Assembly (NCBI GenBank): GCA_040954595.2
Contig: CM082590.2
Coordinates: forward strand, 3,720,001 to 3,784,000
DNA: 64,000 nucleotides
Direction: 5' to 3'
Source: Balanoglossus misakiensis
Lineage: Eukaryota; Hemichordata
A program made the position numbers and the translations under genes. This document shows, one piece after another, positions 24,141-38,200 of this stretch; the first letter of the stretch is position 1; every line of letters starts with the position of its first letter. Below the pieces are notes generated by a model. It did not search any database. It had not been told where the DNA came from and was given only the letters and a program-made list of their open reading frames with translations.

Positions 24141-26143
24141 CTGCAACAAACAAGAAGACAATGAAATAAAAGTTGATTGAAAGAAAATAGTATATTGATC
24201 GATGAGATGAGAAGGCAAGATGACTGACTGACTGACTGACTGACTGAAAGAATGAATAAATGAATGAATGAATGAATGAATGAATGAATGAATGAATGAA
24301 TGAATGAATGAATGAATGAATAAATAATGGTTGAAAGGATAGGTAGATGGATGTAAAGGGTAGATGACTGAATGAATGAATGAATGAATGAATGATGGCC
24401 ATAGATATATGGTCTGATCAGTGGATGAATTGATGGTGTTTTGAAAAATTACCTCGCCAATGCTTTCCAGGTACGATGTAGCTATCCTCAGAAATGGCTC
24501 TTGAACATATTTATCAATCTCCTGAACTCTTTCCACATATTTCGTCCAGTACAGAACAGGGAACTTCTTGTTTTTTAGCCACCTCTGCTTCTTGTCAGCA
24601 ATTTTAGCACATAGGTTTGGTATACTTTCTTCCTTCTGTAATGCAATAAACAACAGATAATTGTATAAGAGGACAAAGCTTGTAAATCCCCCATTATCCC
24701 GCACAAAAGACCATACATTCCAAATTGATACATACATACATACATACATACATACATACATACATACATACATACATACATGATACATTCATACATACAT
24801 ATATACATACATACATACATACATATATACACGGAAGGGATCTGTTCACATGAAACACATCCAGAAGAAACGGACTACAGATCAGCTGGATATATAGTGA
24901 ATCAACGTTCGGCCACACACAACTCCTTGGACAAAGTCTTTCTCTCGCAGGCATTTTTCCATTAATCACGTTTGATATAAGACACGTACTGTTCATGTTA
25001 TTCTACATGTGGATATATAGAGAATCAACATTCAACGACACACAACTTCCATCCCGTTTGTAGGATATGATAGTAAAAATCCCGCCAAAATGAATAAATG
25101 GTAAACACCATTTATTCTTTTTGGCGAGTTTTTCACTCTCGTGTCTATAAGGTGGATGGATGTTGTGTGATTGAACGTTGATTCACTATATATCACCATG
25201 TAGAACAATATAAAATGGTGTCTTGTATCAAATATAATTAATGGAAAAAGGGCAGCGAGAGAGAGACTTTGTCCCTTTCAAGAAAAACCTTATTGGAATT
25301 ATCGTTCTTGTTGTAGTTTTATCAGTTTCTGACTAGACGGATTTTAAAATCAATATGATAATATAAATAGTTATGCATTTGTGTTAAACTCACCTTGAAC
25401 CCACGTAAGATCACACGTAGTCTGCCCATTGCTTCACTTTGAGAATCATGACAATTTACCAAAACTGTCTCATCCACAATATTCAAATAATTGCCAAATT
25501 TCTTCTTCAATTCTTCCCTTACCTCTTCTACAACCCGTTTGGCTATATTAGAAAACATGAAATAAAAAATGGGTAATGGTAATTACTGATGTTCATGCAA
25601 AACGTAAATTGGTAGACTGCGTGAACTTAAGGGCATGTCACCATTCCTATGAAATAGAAAAAAAATAGGTACAGGTATTTAACTAGTATTCAAAGTAGGC
25701 GGGCAATGCACCTTCTGACTAAAAGATTTTAAGTAATTATGTCAGATCTTTTTGAAAAAAAATACCTATTGTGCATCACCTTACAATGAACTGTTTCTAA
25801 AATACCCCACCCATCAAAATGTGTTGGATGCACAAACAGATATGTCCAAAGCGATTTTGGTTTTACCATTACATACTAGATTGTGTGCGAGTGTGTGTGC
25901 ATGTACTAGAGTGTTTAACAGTATATGCATGTTGTAACTGCACTCAAACTAATCTACTTACCACTCTCTTGTTGAGATTCATCCAACATATCAGCTCTAC
26001 TTGCGATCAATATCACAGTTGGTTTGGTGTCTTCACTCCGAGACGAAGCATCATCACTCTTTGGTATGCTGCTTATCATGCCTTTGAAGAACTGGGCCCA
26101 TATGTTGGTCTGAAAATTATCACAATGTTTTAATTTCCAAATT

Positions 26144-26223
<80 letters not shown>

Positions 26224-29200
26224 GCAATCAATCAATTAATCAATTAATGCTTTGTGTAAATGTAACACAATTATTTATTTATTAGCCATTCTCAAATGGC
26301 TAGATCCATGTAGTAGGATTGAACATACTTTAAAGTTTCTATTTCGTTCCGGTGTGTTTGTGTGTGAATGGTCATGTCTCACCTCTTTCAGTGCTTGTTC
26401 CAACATCTCTATAGGCTTCTTCAAATGTTTTGGGTCATCTTTCACCATTTCTGTTATTTTAAACAGAAGCATAAACACAGCATCTTCTGCTCTCAGGAAC
26501 ATGTTGTGAGTCACGTAGTACTCACACTGTCCAGCAAAATCCATGACAATGTATTCTCCAACCTTTGGTATGTCGACAGTTTTTACATCAATACCAGGTG
26601 TTGGTGTGTACCCAGTCTTGTCTGGTGGAGGGGCTTTTTCTGCAGCTCGTCGAGTCACATTCGCTTTCCAGAAGCCCTGTATGAAAGCAGTTCACATAAA
26701 ATTGCAGTAAGCGTTTGTGTTGACAGTGACACTTATGGGCGAGTAACACTATCATTTAAGCAAACTATTTCACCTGGACATCATGATAATGTTTAATAGA
26801 TTTTAATGACAATAGTTTGGTGAACTGTTTATGTATGCTGTACATTACAATATTCAGAAAACAGTGAATAAATGAATAATTTCATAGTATCACTGCAATA
26901 GATAAATAACAAACTTGAAACATCGACGAAACATTCGAAGTGGAAAATGGTGTGACCACACAATGTTTGACAAACATATGAGTTCAGATATGAAAATCAT
27001 TGTTACCCGTTGCAAAGATTTCACAAGGGTTGTCTTTCCAACACCACCAAATCCACAGACATGAACTCTACTACTATTTCGGGTGATGCCTGGTTCTCTC
27101 ATCAAAACACTGAATTCCTTCTTCCTCTGTTCGGCCTGATGTCAACAAAAAGAACTACGTTAACAGCACGCGACAGCATTCTCAGAAGACTGGCCAAATA
27201 TTGACAAATGTACTGTGATATCAAATGAACACTACACTGCATTGATGACACAATTTGGCTACGACAGCCTCATATTTAGTGCACTTAAAGGGACAAAATC
27301 TCTCTCACTGCCCTTTTACCATTAATTATGTTTGATGCAAGACACTCTTTATGTTAATTATGTTGGATACAAGACACTGTTTAGGTTAATTATGTTGGAT
27401 ACAAGACACCGTTTATGTTATTCTCCATGTGGATATATAGTGAATCAACGTTCAACAACACACAACTTCCATCCCGCTTGTAGACTTAAGAGTGAAAAAC
27501 TCGCCAAAATGAATAACTGGTGTTTACCATTTATTCATTTTGGGTGAGTTTTTACTCTCATATCCTACAAACGGGATGGAAGTTGTGTGTGGTCGAACGT
27601 TGATTTAAAATATATCCACTTGTAGAATAACATAAACGGTGTCTTGTATCAAACATAATTAATGGAACAAGGGCAGCGAGAGAGAGACTTTGTCCTGGGA
27701 GGTGTGTGTGGTCGAACGTTGATTCACTGTATATCCACATGTGGAATAACATAAACGATGTCTTGTATCAAACATAATTAATGGAAAATGGCATTGAGAG
27801 AGAGACTTTGTCTCTTTAATTAAAAAAAACAAGTAGAGTGATAAGTCTGGTGTGTTATGCATATGTCAAAATGCAGCGATTATGAATTGTGGATGAAACA
27901 CTGAATAAGAACGATGATACATGTAAGTATCATTTATTGGTAACAGAAAGATGAAAGAAACAATAGTATTGTCAGTATTGTCAACAAGTGCACAAGTTCC
28001 TATTAAAATTACCAAATAAAGGAGTACAATATTTTAGACCAACCAAATAATGTAAATTTAACGAAATCACATATAGCCACAGCCATGGTTTCACTTTGAA
28101 ATTTAAATTAGAGTGTACAAAGAGGTAAAAACTAATCTCCACTCTCCAAATAGTTTCTTTCAGTTTTTGTTCTGGAAATGAATTACTTGATCTCATTGAT
28201 GGTTGTATAACAAGTAAAAGCGTTCCTTTTGAATTTGACAGTTACTTTGTTTTTATGGGAAATATTACCTTCAGCAGAGATTTGATTCTTCTGTCGTCTG
28301 CATAATCCATAGGTGTCTTTCCGCCCTGTAAGGTGGAGAAAGGATTTTTAAAGCCATTGCTATGATTTGGTTAAAACTGCTTCATCACGTTTTATGCACA
28401 AATGAATCTTCACAAATCTACTATTTGCAAAACATGCCTCTGGTTGGAATTTCTTGAGTATCAGAATGTGACAGTCGGGACATTTTTTTATGGTTTTCTA
28501 GTTTGAAACTTTAAAGGGGAGTTCTCGTGGCGCTGAGATTGCGCGCGAGGGTGTCTCCCTTGATTAACTCCTTTCCCAGAATCCCTCACTCATCTCTGCA
28601 AAAGAAAAAAAATGGCTGCTATGGATAATAGTTAAGCGAGTTTCACTGACAGTACAGTTTCAACTACTAGTATAATGGTGACAGTACCTATTTTGTGCGA
28701 GAGAGGGTGGTGTCAGAAGAATATTACGAAAGTGATAGTTCGACTCGGCGAGCAAACGTGATAGTACAGACATCATATTGTCAGTAGGAATGCCGCATTT
28801 GAGCCGATTGGATCCCTGATCCAAGTCGCACCCACAATGCACTGCTGTTAAAGTGGGGCGGCATAACAAAAACTTTCATATCGATTGTGCATTGTGATAA
28901 AAGCTCAGATGGGTGTTAATGTGTAATTAACTCAATCGGCCATGTAACGCCGGGAACACACAGACTTGTACGCAGGGCTAGGAACACACATTCCCATATG
29001 CACAGACACATACGACACAACCCAACAATGAACTCAGCATGAACTGAACAAAACAATTGACCGTATTTACATATAGACTCATTTGAATGTCAATTTTGCA
29101 CTGGTTTTACGGCCGCCAAGCTGAAAGTTTTTGTTTCAGGGTTTTGACAAATATCTTTGGAGTAGGCAAGTGACAGGCAAAATCAGGAAACAGATAATGT

Positions 29201-32200
29201 CTCGTGACACGCGGCGACGGTGTGATTTTCAACATTACCTACAAAGTCATAAATTAGGACAACATGTGGAGGAAAATATTTAAAATAAAATTAGGCGTGA
29301 CTACGGCAACATTGCGATCATACTGGTGAACTTGTAGGGCTTCCCAACAGCCAGCAATCTAGATTTATCAACTGAAGACCATAATCCGAAAAAGTTGGAT
29401 TTTCAGAAATTTGCACTTTGTTTAATTTAATTTTCCTCTTGCAACAGGTTTTGCTTTCCACAAATAAACGCTTTTCACTAGCTTTCCGTCCATTTACGCT
29501 AACAACCGGGGGTAACAACAAACTGTGTTCGGAAACGCCTACACTAGATAATTTCAGGTCTTCGTACAAACAGAGGGAAAGAAACTGTCCGGTTTAATCC
29601 CCCTGAAATTTTACACATCCTAAATGCAAAATACATAATTAATTCATGGAGAGGGCGCTCTGCATCTGTCATCCACGGAAACAGGGTTTGAACGCTCCGT
29701 GAGTTTTTGACAAATTTTGTCATCGTACTGTTAAACTTGTTTACTGCGAAGTGTTCGGAGTGCAGTTTAACTACCTATGTAGCAGAAGTAACATTTATTG
29801 TGTTACTATCTGGTCATTTTTGGACGTTTGAAGGAGTTTTCAGTTTTCTCGTTACAACAAAGGAGCCCCAACCAGTATGGCGGCCGGCGCGGCGGGAGTC
29901 CGAAGCTACGCACAAGTCACCATGCCGTATGCAGACTCGGAAACTGCTGAGGACCACAAGTCCGTTCTATTTCTAAAACAATCGGATGTTGTTAGACCAG
30001 AGACCAAACACTGGTTAAAAGGTGAGGAGATCCTTGCTAGTATTGCTGAAGTAGTGCCAATTGAGAACATTGATGGCTTGCAGCGGATTTGTGATCTCTG
30101 TAGAATTTACCCAAGGGACAATGCCGATAAGCTAATACTGAAGCAACATGGTTTGTCTTTACGTGGAAAAGCAATAGAACTTTGGGATAAGAATCCATGC
30201 AGGCGTGAGTTGCAAGAAGTTTGTGTCAAGATCATTGTGAAAGATTTGCCGTTGTCGTTAGATGACAGCGTCATCGGGAGCTCTTTGTCTGCGATAGGCC
30301 TGAAAATTAAATCTAGGCTTTTGCGGCAAAGATGGCGGGTGAACGGCAAACTCACCAATATTTGCAATGGGGACCGCATGGTTTTCGTTGAAAAACCATC
30401 CAAAGATCTACCGAAATTTATTAAAGTCGGACCGTTCTCTGCAAGGCTTTTCAGTAGCTTGCAGAACAGAAACTCTGAGCAAGAAACAAAGTGTAACAAG
30501 TGCTTGCAACTTGGACATTTTAGCTACCAGTGCACAAATCCTTTGAAATGCAGACTTTGTTTCGGCAATGGGCACCTTGCAAAAGAATGTGTTAATGCCA
30601 AGTGTGAAAAGCCGGCCGAACAGGAGGTGGAAAGTGGTGTATGCACGTTGATTACTCCTGTGACAGAGGCAGTAATTATCACATCAACGCCACAACAAAG
30701 CACCACACCTACATGTACAAGTGACGCAGGCATTCCAACGCCTTTATCTACACCTGCTGCAGAACCGGCTTCGTCAGCTCATTGTGAGAGCCAACAGACG
30801 AGGGAGGCTACTACGAAGAGTGGATCGAACATAGGCAGTACTAGTCATGACACAGTGTGCAACGACCCATCATCCTCATCGAGACAACGAGCCTCGCAGC
30901 GGTCGATATCATCGTACTTTCCTGAGAAAAGACGCGATCCAAGAATACAGAAACCGAAAGATTGTGATCAAGACGATTCCGTCGCTGCTGTCGCGGACAC
31001 ATCAGCGAATATCAGCGAGAGCGAGTCTGAACAGTATACGTGGACTGTGACACAACAAAAGAGGAAATGTCCGATCTGTCACCGGAATCACCCGTGATTT
31101 TAACGCCAGCTTCCGGGACGACCACGGACAATAGAAAGAGACGCAAGAGGAAGAGGAAACTAAAGAAATGAGTAACAAATTACATATTGTAACTTTAAAT
31201 GTAAGAGGTTTAGGTAATTACTCTAAACGTAGAGATATCTTGCAATGGCTTAAACACCAGAAGGCGTCTTTTGCCGTTTTACAGGAAGTTTACGGTGAAA
31301 ACATAAATATTGTTCAATGGGAAAAAGAATGGGGAGGTCGGATAATTATGTCGGAAGGCTAAACATTGTAATGTTCATATTGACAGTGTTTAACAAGCAC
31401 CTCCTTAAAAAGGAGGATTACGTTATAAGTGTCCGTAATCTCCTGACACGGTGTAAAATTAAGTATGTGAATGTAGAAGCCAATGTTAGATGGGATTTGA
31501 TAAAGAAAGATGTGAAGGAGTACACGATTGGGTATTGTCATAATGTAACGAAGAATTCTAACACCCTCATTCCGGAGTTGGAGAAGCATTTGCGTACTGC
31601 TGAACAAAACATGCTCCATGAGCCGTCTGATTCCAACATTGAGGCTTATGGTTTAATTAAACAGCGTTTGGATAATCTTTTCACCCTCCGTGCCGAAGGT
31701 GCGCAGATACGCCCCAAGGCACGCTGGGTCGAAAAGGGTGAAAAAAGTACAAAGTTCTTTTTGGGTTTAGAGAAGACAAATGCCTCCAAAAAGGAGATTA
31801 ATGTTCTCCGTACAGCGCAGGGTACCTATGTAACTGATACGGAGCACATTCTTGAGGAACAGAAGAACTTTTATCAAAATCTGTATAAAGATAAGCCGAG
31901 AGATAGTTGCCTTGACGATTTTCTAGGAGATGCAGCTGTTTCACAGCTATCCCAGATTCAATCAGACATTTGTGAGGGTGAGCTCACAGAAAGAGAATGC
32001 TTTAAAGCACTGTGTATGATTGCTCCCAACAAATCTCCTGGATGCGACGGGTTAACTGGTGAATTTTATCGTTTTTTCTGGAATGATATTTGCGATTATG
32101 TATTGTCATCTTTAAATAGTAGTTACAGGTGTGGTTCGCTATCTTTATCTCAGAGACGAAGTTTACTTACACTGCTGTTTAAGAAAGGCTCCGAGGACGA

Positions 32201-35200
32201 TTTAAACAACTGGCGTCCAGTGTCTCTTCTAAATACCGATTATAAAATTGCTACTAAAGCTTTAGCTAATCGGTTACAAATAGTTCTTCCGTCATTGATC
32301 CATAGAGATCAAACCGGGTATATGAAGGGGCGTTTCATAGGTGAAAATGTTAGACTTATCTCTGACATCTTTCATTACTCAAAGAAGAACAATGTTGGAG
32401 GAGTTGCCATGTTCCTTGATTATGAAAAAGCCTTCGATAGCGTTAACTGGGACTATCTTGATGAAACTTTACGACGTATGAATTTTGGTCATTCCTTTCG
32501 TCAATGGGTAAAAACTTTCTACACGAACATTCAGAGCTGTATTTTATACAAGGGTTGGTCTTCAAGTTACTTCAGGTTAGAAAGGGGTGTCCGTCAGGGA
32601 TGTCCCCTCTCTGCACTTTTATTTGTAATAGCAATTGAGTTTTTAGCTTGTAAGATCAGGCACGATGAAACTATCAAAGGGTTTCGTCTGCCTGCTGGTA
32701 ATGGTCATGCCAAAGAAGCAAATATATCTTTACTTGCAGATGATACAACAGTATTCGTTGAAGATTTGTCTTCTGTTGTGTCTGTTCTCAAAGTAATGGA
32801 GAAGTTTCAAGGATGCAGTGGGCTAAGGTTAAATATAAAGAAAACGCAGGCTTTTAAACTTGGTAATTTAAGAAAATGTAACGATAAAGTGGGTAATATA
32901 AGTTGGACTGACAATCCTGTAAAAACTCTTGGAGTGTATTTTGGGTATGATGATGCTCTGTGTAAGCAGTTAAACTGGGATGATAAGTTAAAATCGTTAG
33001 GAAAAGTTTTGGAAATGTGGGGAAGACAGACGGCAACTCACGATTTATGGCTGTGTTCTCATTACCAAGTCTCTTGCTGTTTCAAAGATTATGTAATTAT
33101 CATCAGTAATTGGCATTCCCAATGATATTCTCTGTAAAGTACAACGTCTCGTTGACAGTTTTGTAAAACGTAAAAGGAGAATTTCGAACAAAATTCTTGA
33201 AAGTGGCTACAAGCTAGGAGGAGTTAATCATATTAATGTGAAATGCCAAGTGGAAGCAATGATGGCTCTTTGGGTTAAAAGAATAATAATGTGTAAAGAC
33301 GAGACATGGGCTGTTTTGCCCTGGTCATATTTGCTTTTAGATAATACCACAATTTTATTGCATCAGCACTCAATTTGGCAAAGGATTCCTGATTTTCTTT
33401 TATCTGTACTCCCTGAATTTTATGTAAATGTACTGAATGCCTGGTATGCGGTGAAACACAATACCTCCCGTGCAGGGAACCGTACCCTTGTCTGGTCCTC
33501 CATATTCAGGTGTTTTTATGCAGCTCACTCTGCAAGCGATGACTATGATGTCACACTTGGCGTTTCTAAATCTCCGGTCCACAAATTAACTTGTAAGGTG
33601 TTGTATACTCATCTCACTCAGAGGCACTCAGTTCAAGCTAGTGATAAACTCTCAAAATGGTTTTCTAAGTTAAATATCACCCATGTAAAGCCAGAGAGCG
33701 ACTGTTACAAAATCTGGCTGAGTGTGTACAAGTTGACTAAAGAGACCAAGTTAAGACACGGGCGTCATGGAACAATAAAGTGTATAGAATAGATATTAAT
33801 AAACTTAGCATAAACGCGACGTCCTCAATGAACAAAGAATAAAATATTTCATGGGTTTGTTTGGTGTAGACGAGAAATGCACTAAAGCTAGGCCAGTGTT
33901 AACTTTATGTGCAAAACCACACCGCATAGGCACCGTGTATACGATCCCGTCTTGGGCAGTAAAGGCGATGTCTATAAAACATGCGTGCGCGCCCGCAACT
34001 GATATGCCCTGTGTACGTACGTGAGTACACATATATACAGGGTATGAAACGAATTTTCAGCCCACCGCCATTTGGCAACTATTACGAAGAGAATCGCTAC
34101 CAAATCAGAGTATGCGTTTTAGATGACAGAGAAACCTAATGTCTAGCTATTCATGTTTCAAAAGTCGGTCGAACATTCGAGATATTATCGATCGAAAAGT
34201 GTCACTCGTCCTGGGGACGTGCGTTACCGACGTAAAATGGCGTTTGGGCGATGTCGCAAATTTCGCCATGAAAGGTATACATAGGACATACTGTTTTCAT
34301 GCAAAAAAATCATAGCAAATATAACAGTGATGCACATGAACAACGTCCACCATGACTAGTAGGAGCTGAGCTGAGCTCTCACATAGTTTCATTCACATGA
34401 TATAAAACCCGGCGATCGAACACGGCACTTCCGGTCACCAGATTCGCAATGGTTTTGTATACGGATTTGTTGTATTTTTCACGTTTTCCGTTTTTTATTC
34501 ATGATTAATCCAACACTTCTCTAGACACATTCTAAGCAAAAAATAAAATTATTGCTTACCTTTCGATGGCACTCTGCTCCGTAGAAAGAAGTGTCCCCCC
34601 TGTCCCCCCTTTTTGGTAACGCACGTCGCCGGACTCCATGAGAGCGATTGCATACCCTTCCATACACTGTATACGAACGCGTCTGTTTTGGCTAGCAATG
34701 GAGTCGTACGATCGTCTGCCGCGCGCGCTGGGCCGGGCGCGTGCGCGCGTGCGGTTGTAGATTGTTCGCTCGCATATTTTGCAAGTCCAGCTGTAGCTAG
34801 GCTGTTCGTGAGTGTAGTTCTCGTTCACATAAAAAAACACGAAATAATTTATTGTGTGTTCGTTTAGGCCTATGCTAAATTATCCATACACTTTATTGTT
34901 CCATGACGCCCGTGGTAAGAGAGTTTCAGTGGAAACTTCTACAACGCTTATTACCATGTAACAAGTATTTATACTTGTGGAAGTTAAATGATTCAATGTT
35001 CTGTCCTCTTTGTCACCAGATTGACTCTCTGGAACACAGATTTATATATTGTCAAATAGCTGTGAGATGCTGGAAATACGTCATCTCTAAATGTTCTGAG
35101 TGTAGCGAAATAACACCATCAGACATTATTTTTACAAAAGCTGGCGAGTATGTCAAACCCAAAGAAGAACGTTATGTTTTTCAGCTTTTAATTCTTCTTG

Positions 35201-38200
35201 GGAAATGGAGCATCCATAAGTACTGGGTGACCAATGAAAACACACCGATTGAAGTTTTAATCAAAAATGAGTTTATGTTAAGATATAAGATTGAAAAACA
35301 ACTGGATGCGAAAGCTGTTGTGCTAGCAACTTTTCAGAAAATTACGAGTTTACTGTAATTTTTAACCTCTTCAGGCCCGTGCAACAATACTGTCTTTTCT
35401 ATATTTATATAAACATGTAATTGAGGTGAAGGTTTAAATAAAAGATAAAAAAAAAAAAAAACATAATTAATTCATCAAGCCATCGACCGACCTCATTATG
35501 GCAAGTTTCTACGGCAATTTAAGCCTACGTCGCAAAACTTGGATTGAGCATAATGTTTGAATCGTGAAGTGGTAGCGTAGGTCACACTATATAGGGATTA
35601 CTCGATATACTCATGTCATCAATGGTGCAATTCTATTGCTGTCATGCCCCGTCAACGCTTTGATGGGCTGCGTCATTCATTCTAAAAATGAATTCTAAAA
35701 ATCTTATTTCAGGGATTTGTGGGTACATTTTCATCAAGAAACAAAGCACGCAAGCGCGGCGCGACGAGCTCTTCCGAGGCAGGCTAAATATTTATTGATC
35801 AGTACTGCAATAGAGGATTTCATTCATGCTTATATCAGTGAGATGGGTTCTCATTTATTTGACCTATACTATGATACATATTAATATTTACAATAATATA
35901 AATCTGCTGAACTTGATCTCACATTCAACAAAACAAACAAATTAATTTCACTTTTTAAATCATGACAAACAAACATGCTTTTAAACAAAAAATACATTGA
36001 AATATTTTTTTTTACAGAATCCATAATTAACAAGACAGGCTGTCATTGGTAAAAATAGGTTGTAAAGTCTGGGTTGTGGGGACTAAGGCAGAGGGATAGA
36101 CGTTAATTATTTATTTTTATTTACCTATGTTCAAAAATGTGTGATATTGATAATAAAACATGTCAACTGATGTGTGAGTGTGGAATAGAATTAGTGTGAT
36201 TACAGTAACTTACTTTGGACTGCACATCAACGCTGGCATTGGATTGCAGTAGAAGTTTCACCACATCACCATGGCCTTTGGCTGCTGCAATGAGTAACGG
36301 TGCCGAACCAACCTGTGGGAATACAACAAACATGTGTCACTGAGCATCTCTTACTATAACCGTCTGAGGAAACACACACTATTTCATTAAGCATGCAGTA
36401 GCACACATTCTGAAACATTCATTTTTGAGATGGCACAACATGTGTTGCCGACACTTTTTTTTTTTTTTTTTTTGGGGGGGGGGGGGGTAAATTAATAGTA
36501 GGATACATCCCAGTCCCCCACGAAATGGACATGAATGCATGATGAGGTGATAGGGCAGTGTACTTTGAGGGTACATTAACATCACATGTATTCTTTTACT
36601 TGAGATTTATGATACGCGCGTCTGTTGTTTTTATTTGAAGATACACTCTGTACAATACCTCAAACTGACAATGATCTAAATATTTTAAAAGCCTAGACAG
36701 CAGTTTCATTACCCTTTAAAAGAGCATTGGAATTAGCCAATCAAAGAACGCCAATTTTGAATGAAAGGTAAGAAATATGCGGAACCACTATTGACATTCA
36801 AATGATTATGGTAGACTTCAGCCAGACAACTTTTTTTTAGTCTCGCCAGCCAGACCTCTCTCTCTGTCATTCGACGGCATAGTCGCACGAAGTGCGCCAC
36901 GAGCGGTGAAGCCACAAGAATCGACAATGTCGCTGTTTGTGGCGACCTTCGTGTGCCTGTGCGCGACGTCGTCTGAAAGCGTGGTCTGGCCAGTGAGAAT
37001 GACGTATCTTTAGAATCAGTTTCATAAAGGTAGATGCATGATGACGGTTTATGAAAGAATCGCACTTTGTAGATTTTCGGTTGAAAAGTTAGTCATCCCA
37101 AGTTTTGGGATTTTTCTGTTGAAAATGATCCTTCTGGGTGGCACATACCCGTACACCTTCCTATGGGAGTCCCCCTGGCCTGTTGTGCAGGATACATGGC
37201 ACCCCTACAATTTACAATTATTTATTTTAGGAGCTTTATTTCGCTTCGCCGTTGTTACTGACAGCTATTACACTACAGTTTGTTTAAATATAAAATAAAT
37301 GTGTCATCGTGTATGTAGCAAAAGTTCATGGTTAGGTCCCTAACTTTCTGGTCAAAAAGTTAACTATTGGTAGATTATTAATCGAAAAATCTAATTACGA
37401 ATTTCGATATGAACACCCAGATCCCAACCTCTCGAATTACTTGACATTTTAATAAAATATTGCTTTATAGTGGTATGATATTCAAAAGTGAATTGGTTGG
37501 TCTCAAAAGAGATAAGAATTTAACTTGGCCGCAGGTATAGCCACGGTCAAAAAACTCTCCCTCAAACTCTTTCATACTTTTCATAATCCTATTATGTGTG
37601 TCGGTTTATTGCAGTAACACTAGTTTCGTAATTGACATCCGGAAGGTCGTCAACACTACAAAATATAAGTACAGTGTCACCTTTTTGGCCGTTTGGGCTA
37701 TTGGTGAGTGAGCATGTAAAGCCCCTTACCTCATTCTTAGCATTGACGTCAGCTCCATGGTCGATCAACACTTGTGCCGCTCCCAGTTGATTTGCGAGGG
37801 TGGCTACATGCAATGCTGTGTATCCAGACTGAAATTGACAAATTCATTTGAATTACAACAATCTATGTTCCAATGTTGGACTTGTAAGGTGACATGGCTA
37901 TCATTTCACTGGAATTGATTTGTAACTGTAAGTGTTGACTGATATTACGAGTTAAATGTGTGTAGCATCTATAGTTGTTTCAGACCAAAACACTATTGTT
38001 TCAGAGAACTTTTATAACGCGTCCAATAGATTGTTCTAACATGTGTTACACTATAAAATTTTAATATAATGTAGCGCACTTTACATGTTTATGCACACTC
38101 ATAGGTGCAACAGGTCTTAATATCATTTCATAAATTGCATTGATATATTGAAATTTTCAATCACACCAAATACTCTAACAGATAAACATGGCGGACGTGA

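Larger units (their letters stand above)
29648..35460 (+). mobile_element. Tx1/L1-like non-LTR retrotransposon, full length but dead
   Basis: Begins right after a 15-bp target duplication and ends in a run of 16 As followed by the second copy. Order: ~230-bp 5' untranslated region, ORF1 (29877-31097), ORF2 (31168-35358 with interruptions), short 3' untranslated region, poly-A. It lies antisense to the host gene in its longest intron, inside duplication unit 1. ORF2 has lost most of its endonuclease, has a frameshift and a stop, and is split by a 1.16-kb element, so it cannot move by itself. Family placement rests on motifs DYEKAFDSVNWDYL, RQGCPLSALLF and YMKGRFIGENVRLI. Confidence 0.92.

Noticed and set aside
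22893-24788. Single 631-codon frame as a gene of its own
   Set aside because: It runs through an intron with GAAT and TACA microsatellites (Ile-His-Ser-Phe and Met-Tyr-Val runs). Only 22893-24140 and 24453-24635 are exonic by splice sites and COR/Death similarity.
36733-37065. 110-codon minus-strand frame
   Set aside because: Lies inside the unit-1-specific segment and spans its inverted ends; no recognisable domain.
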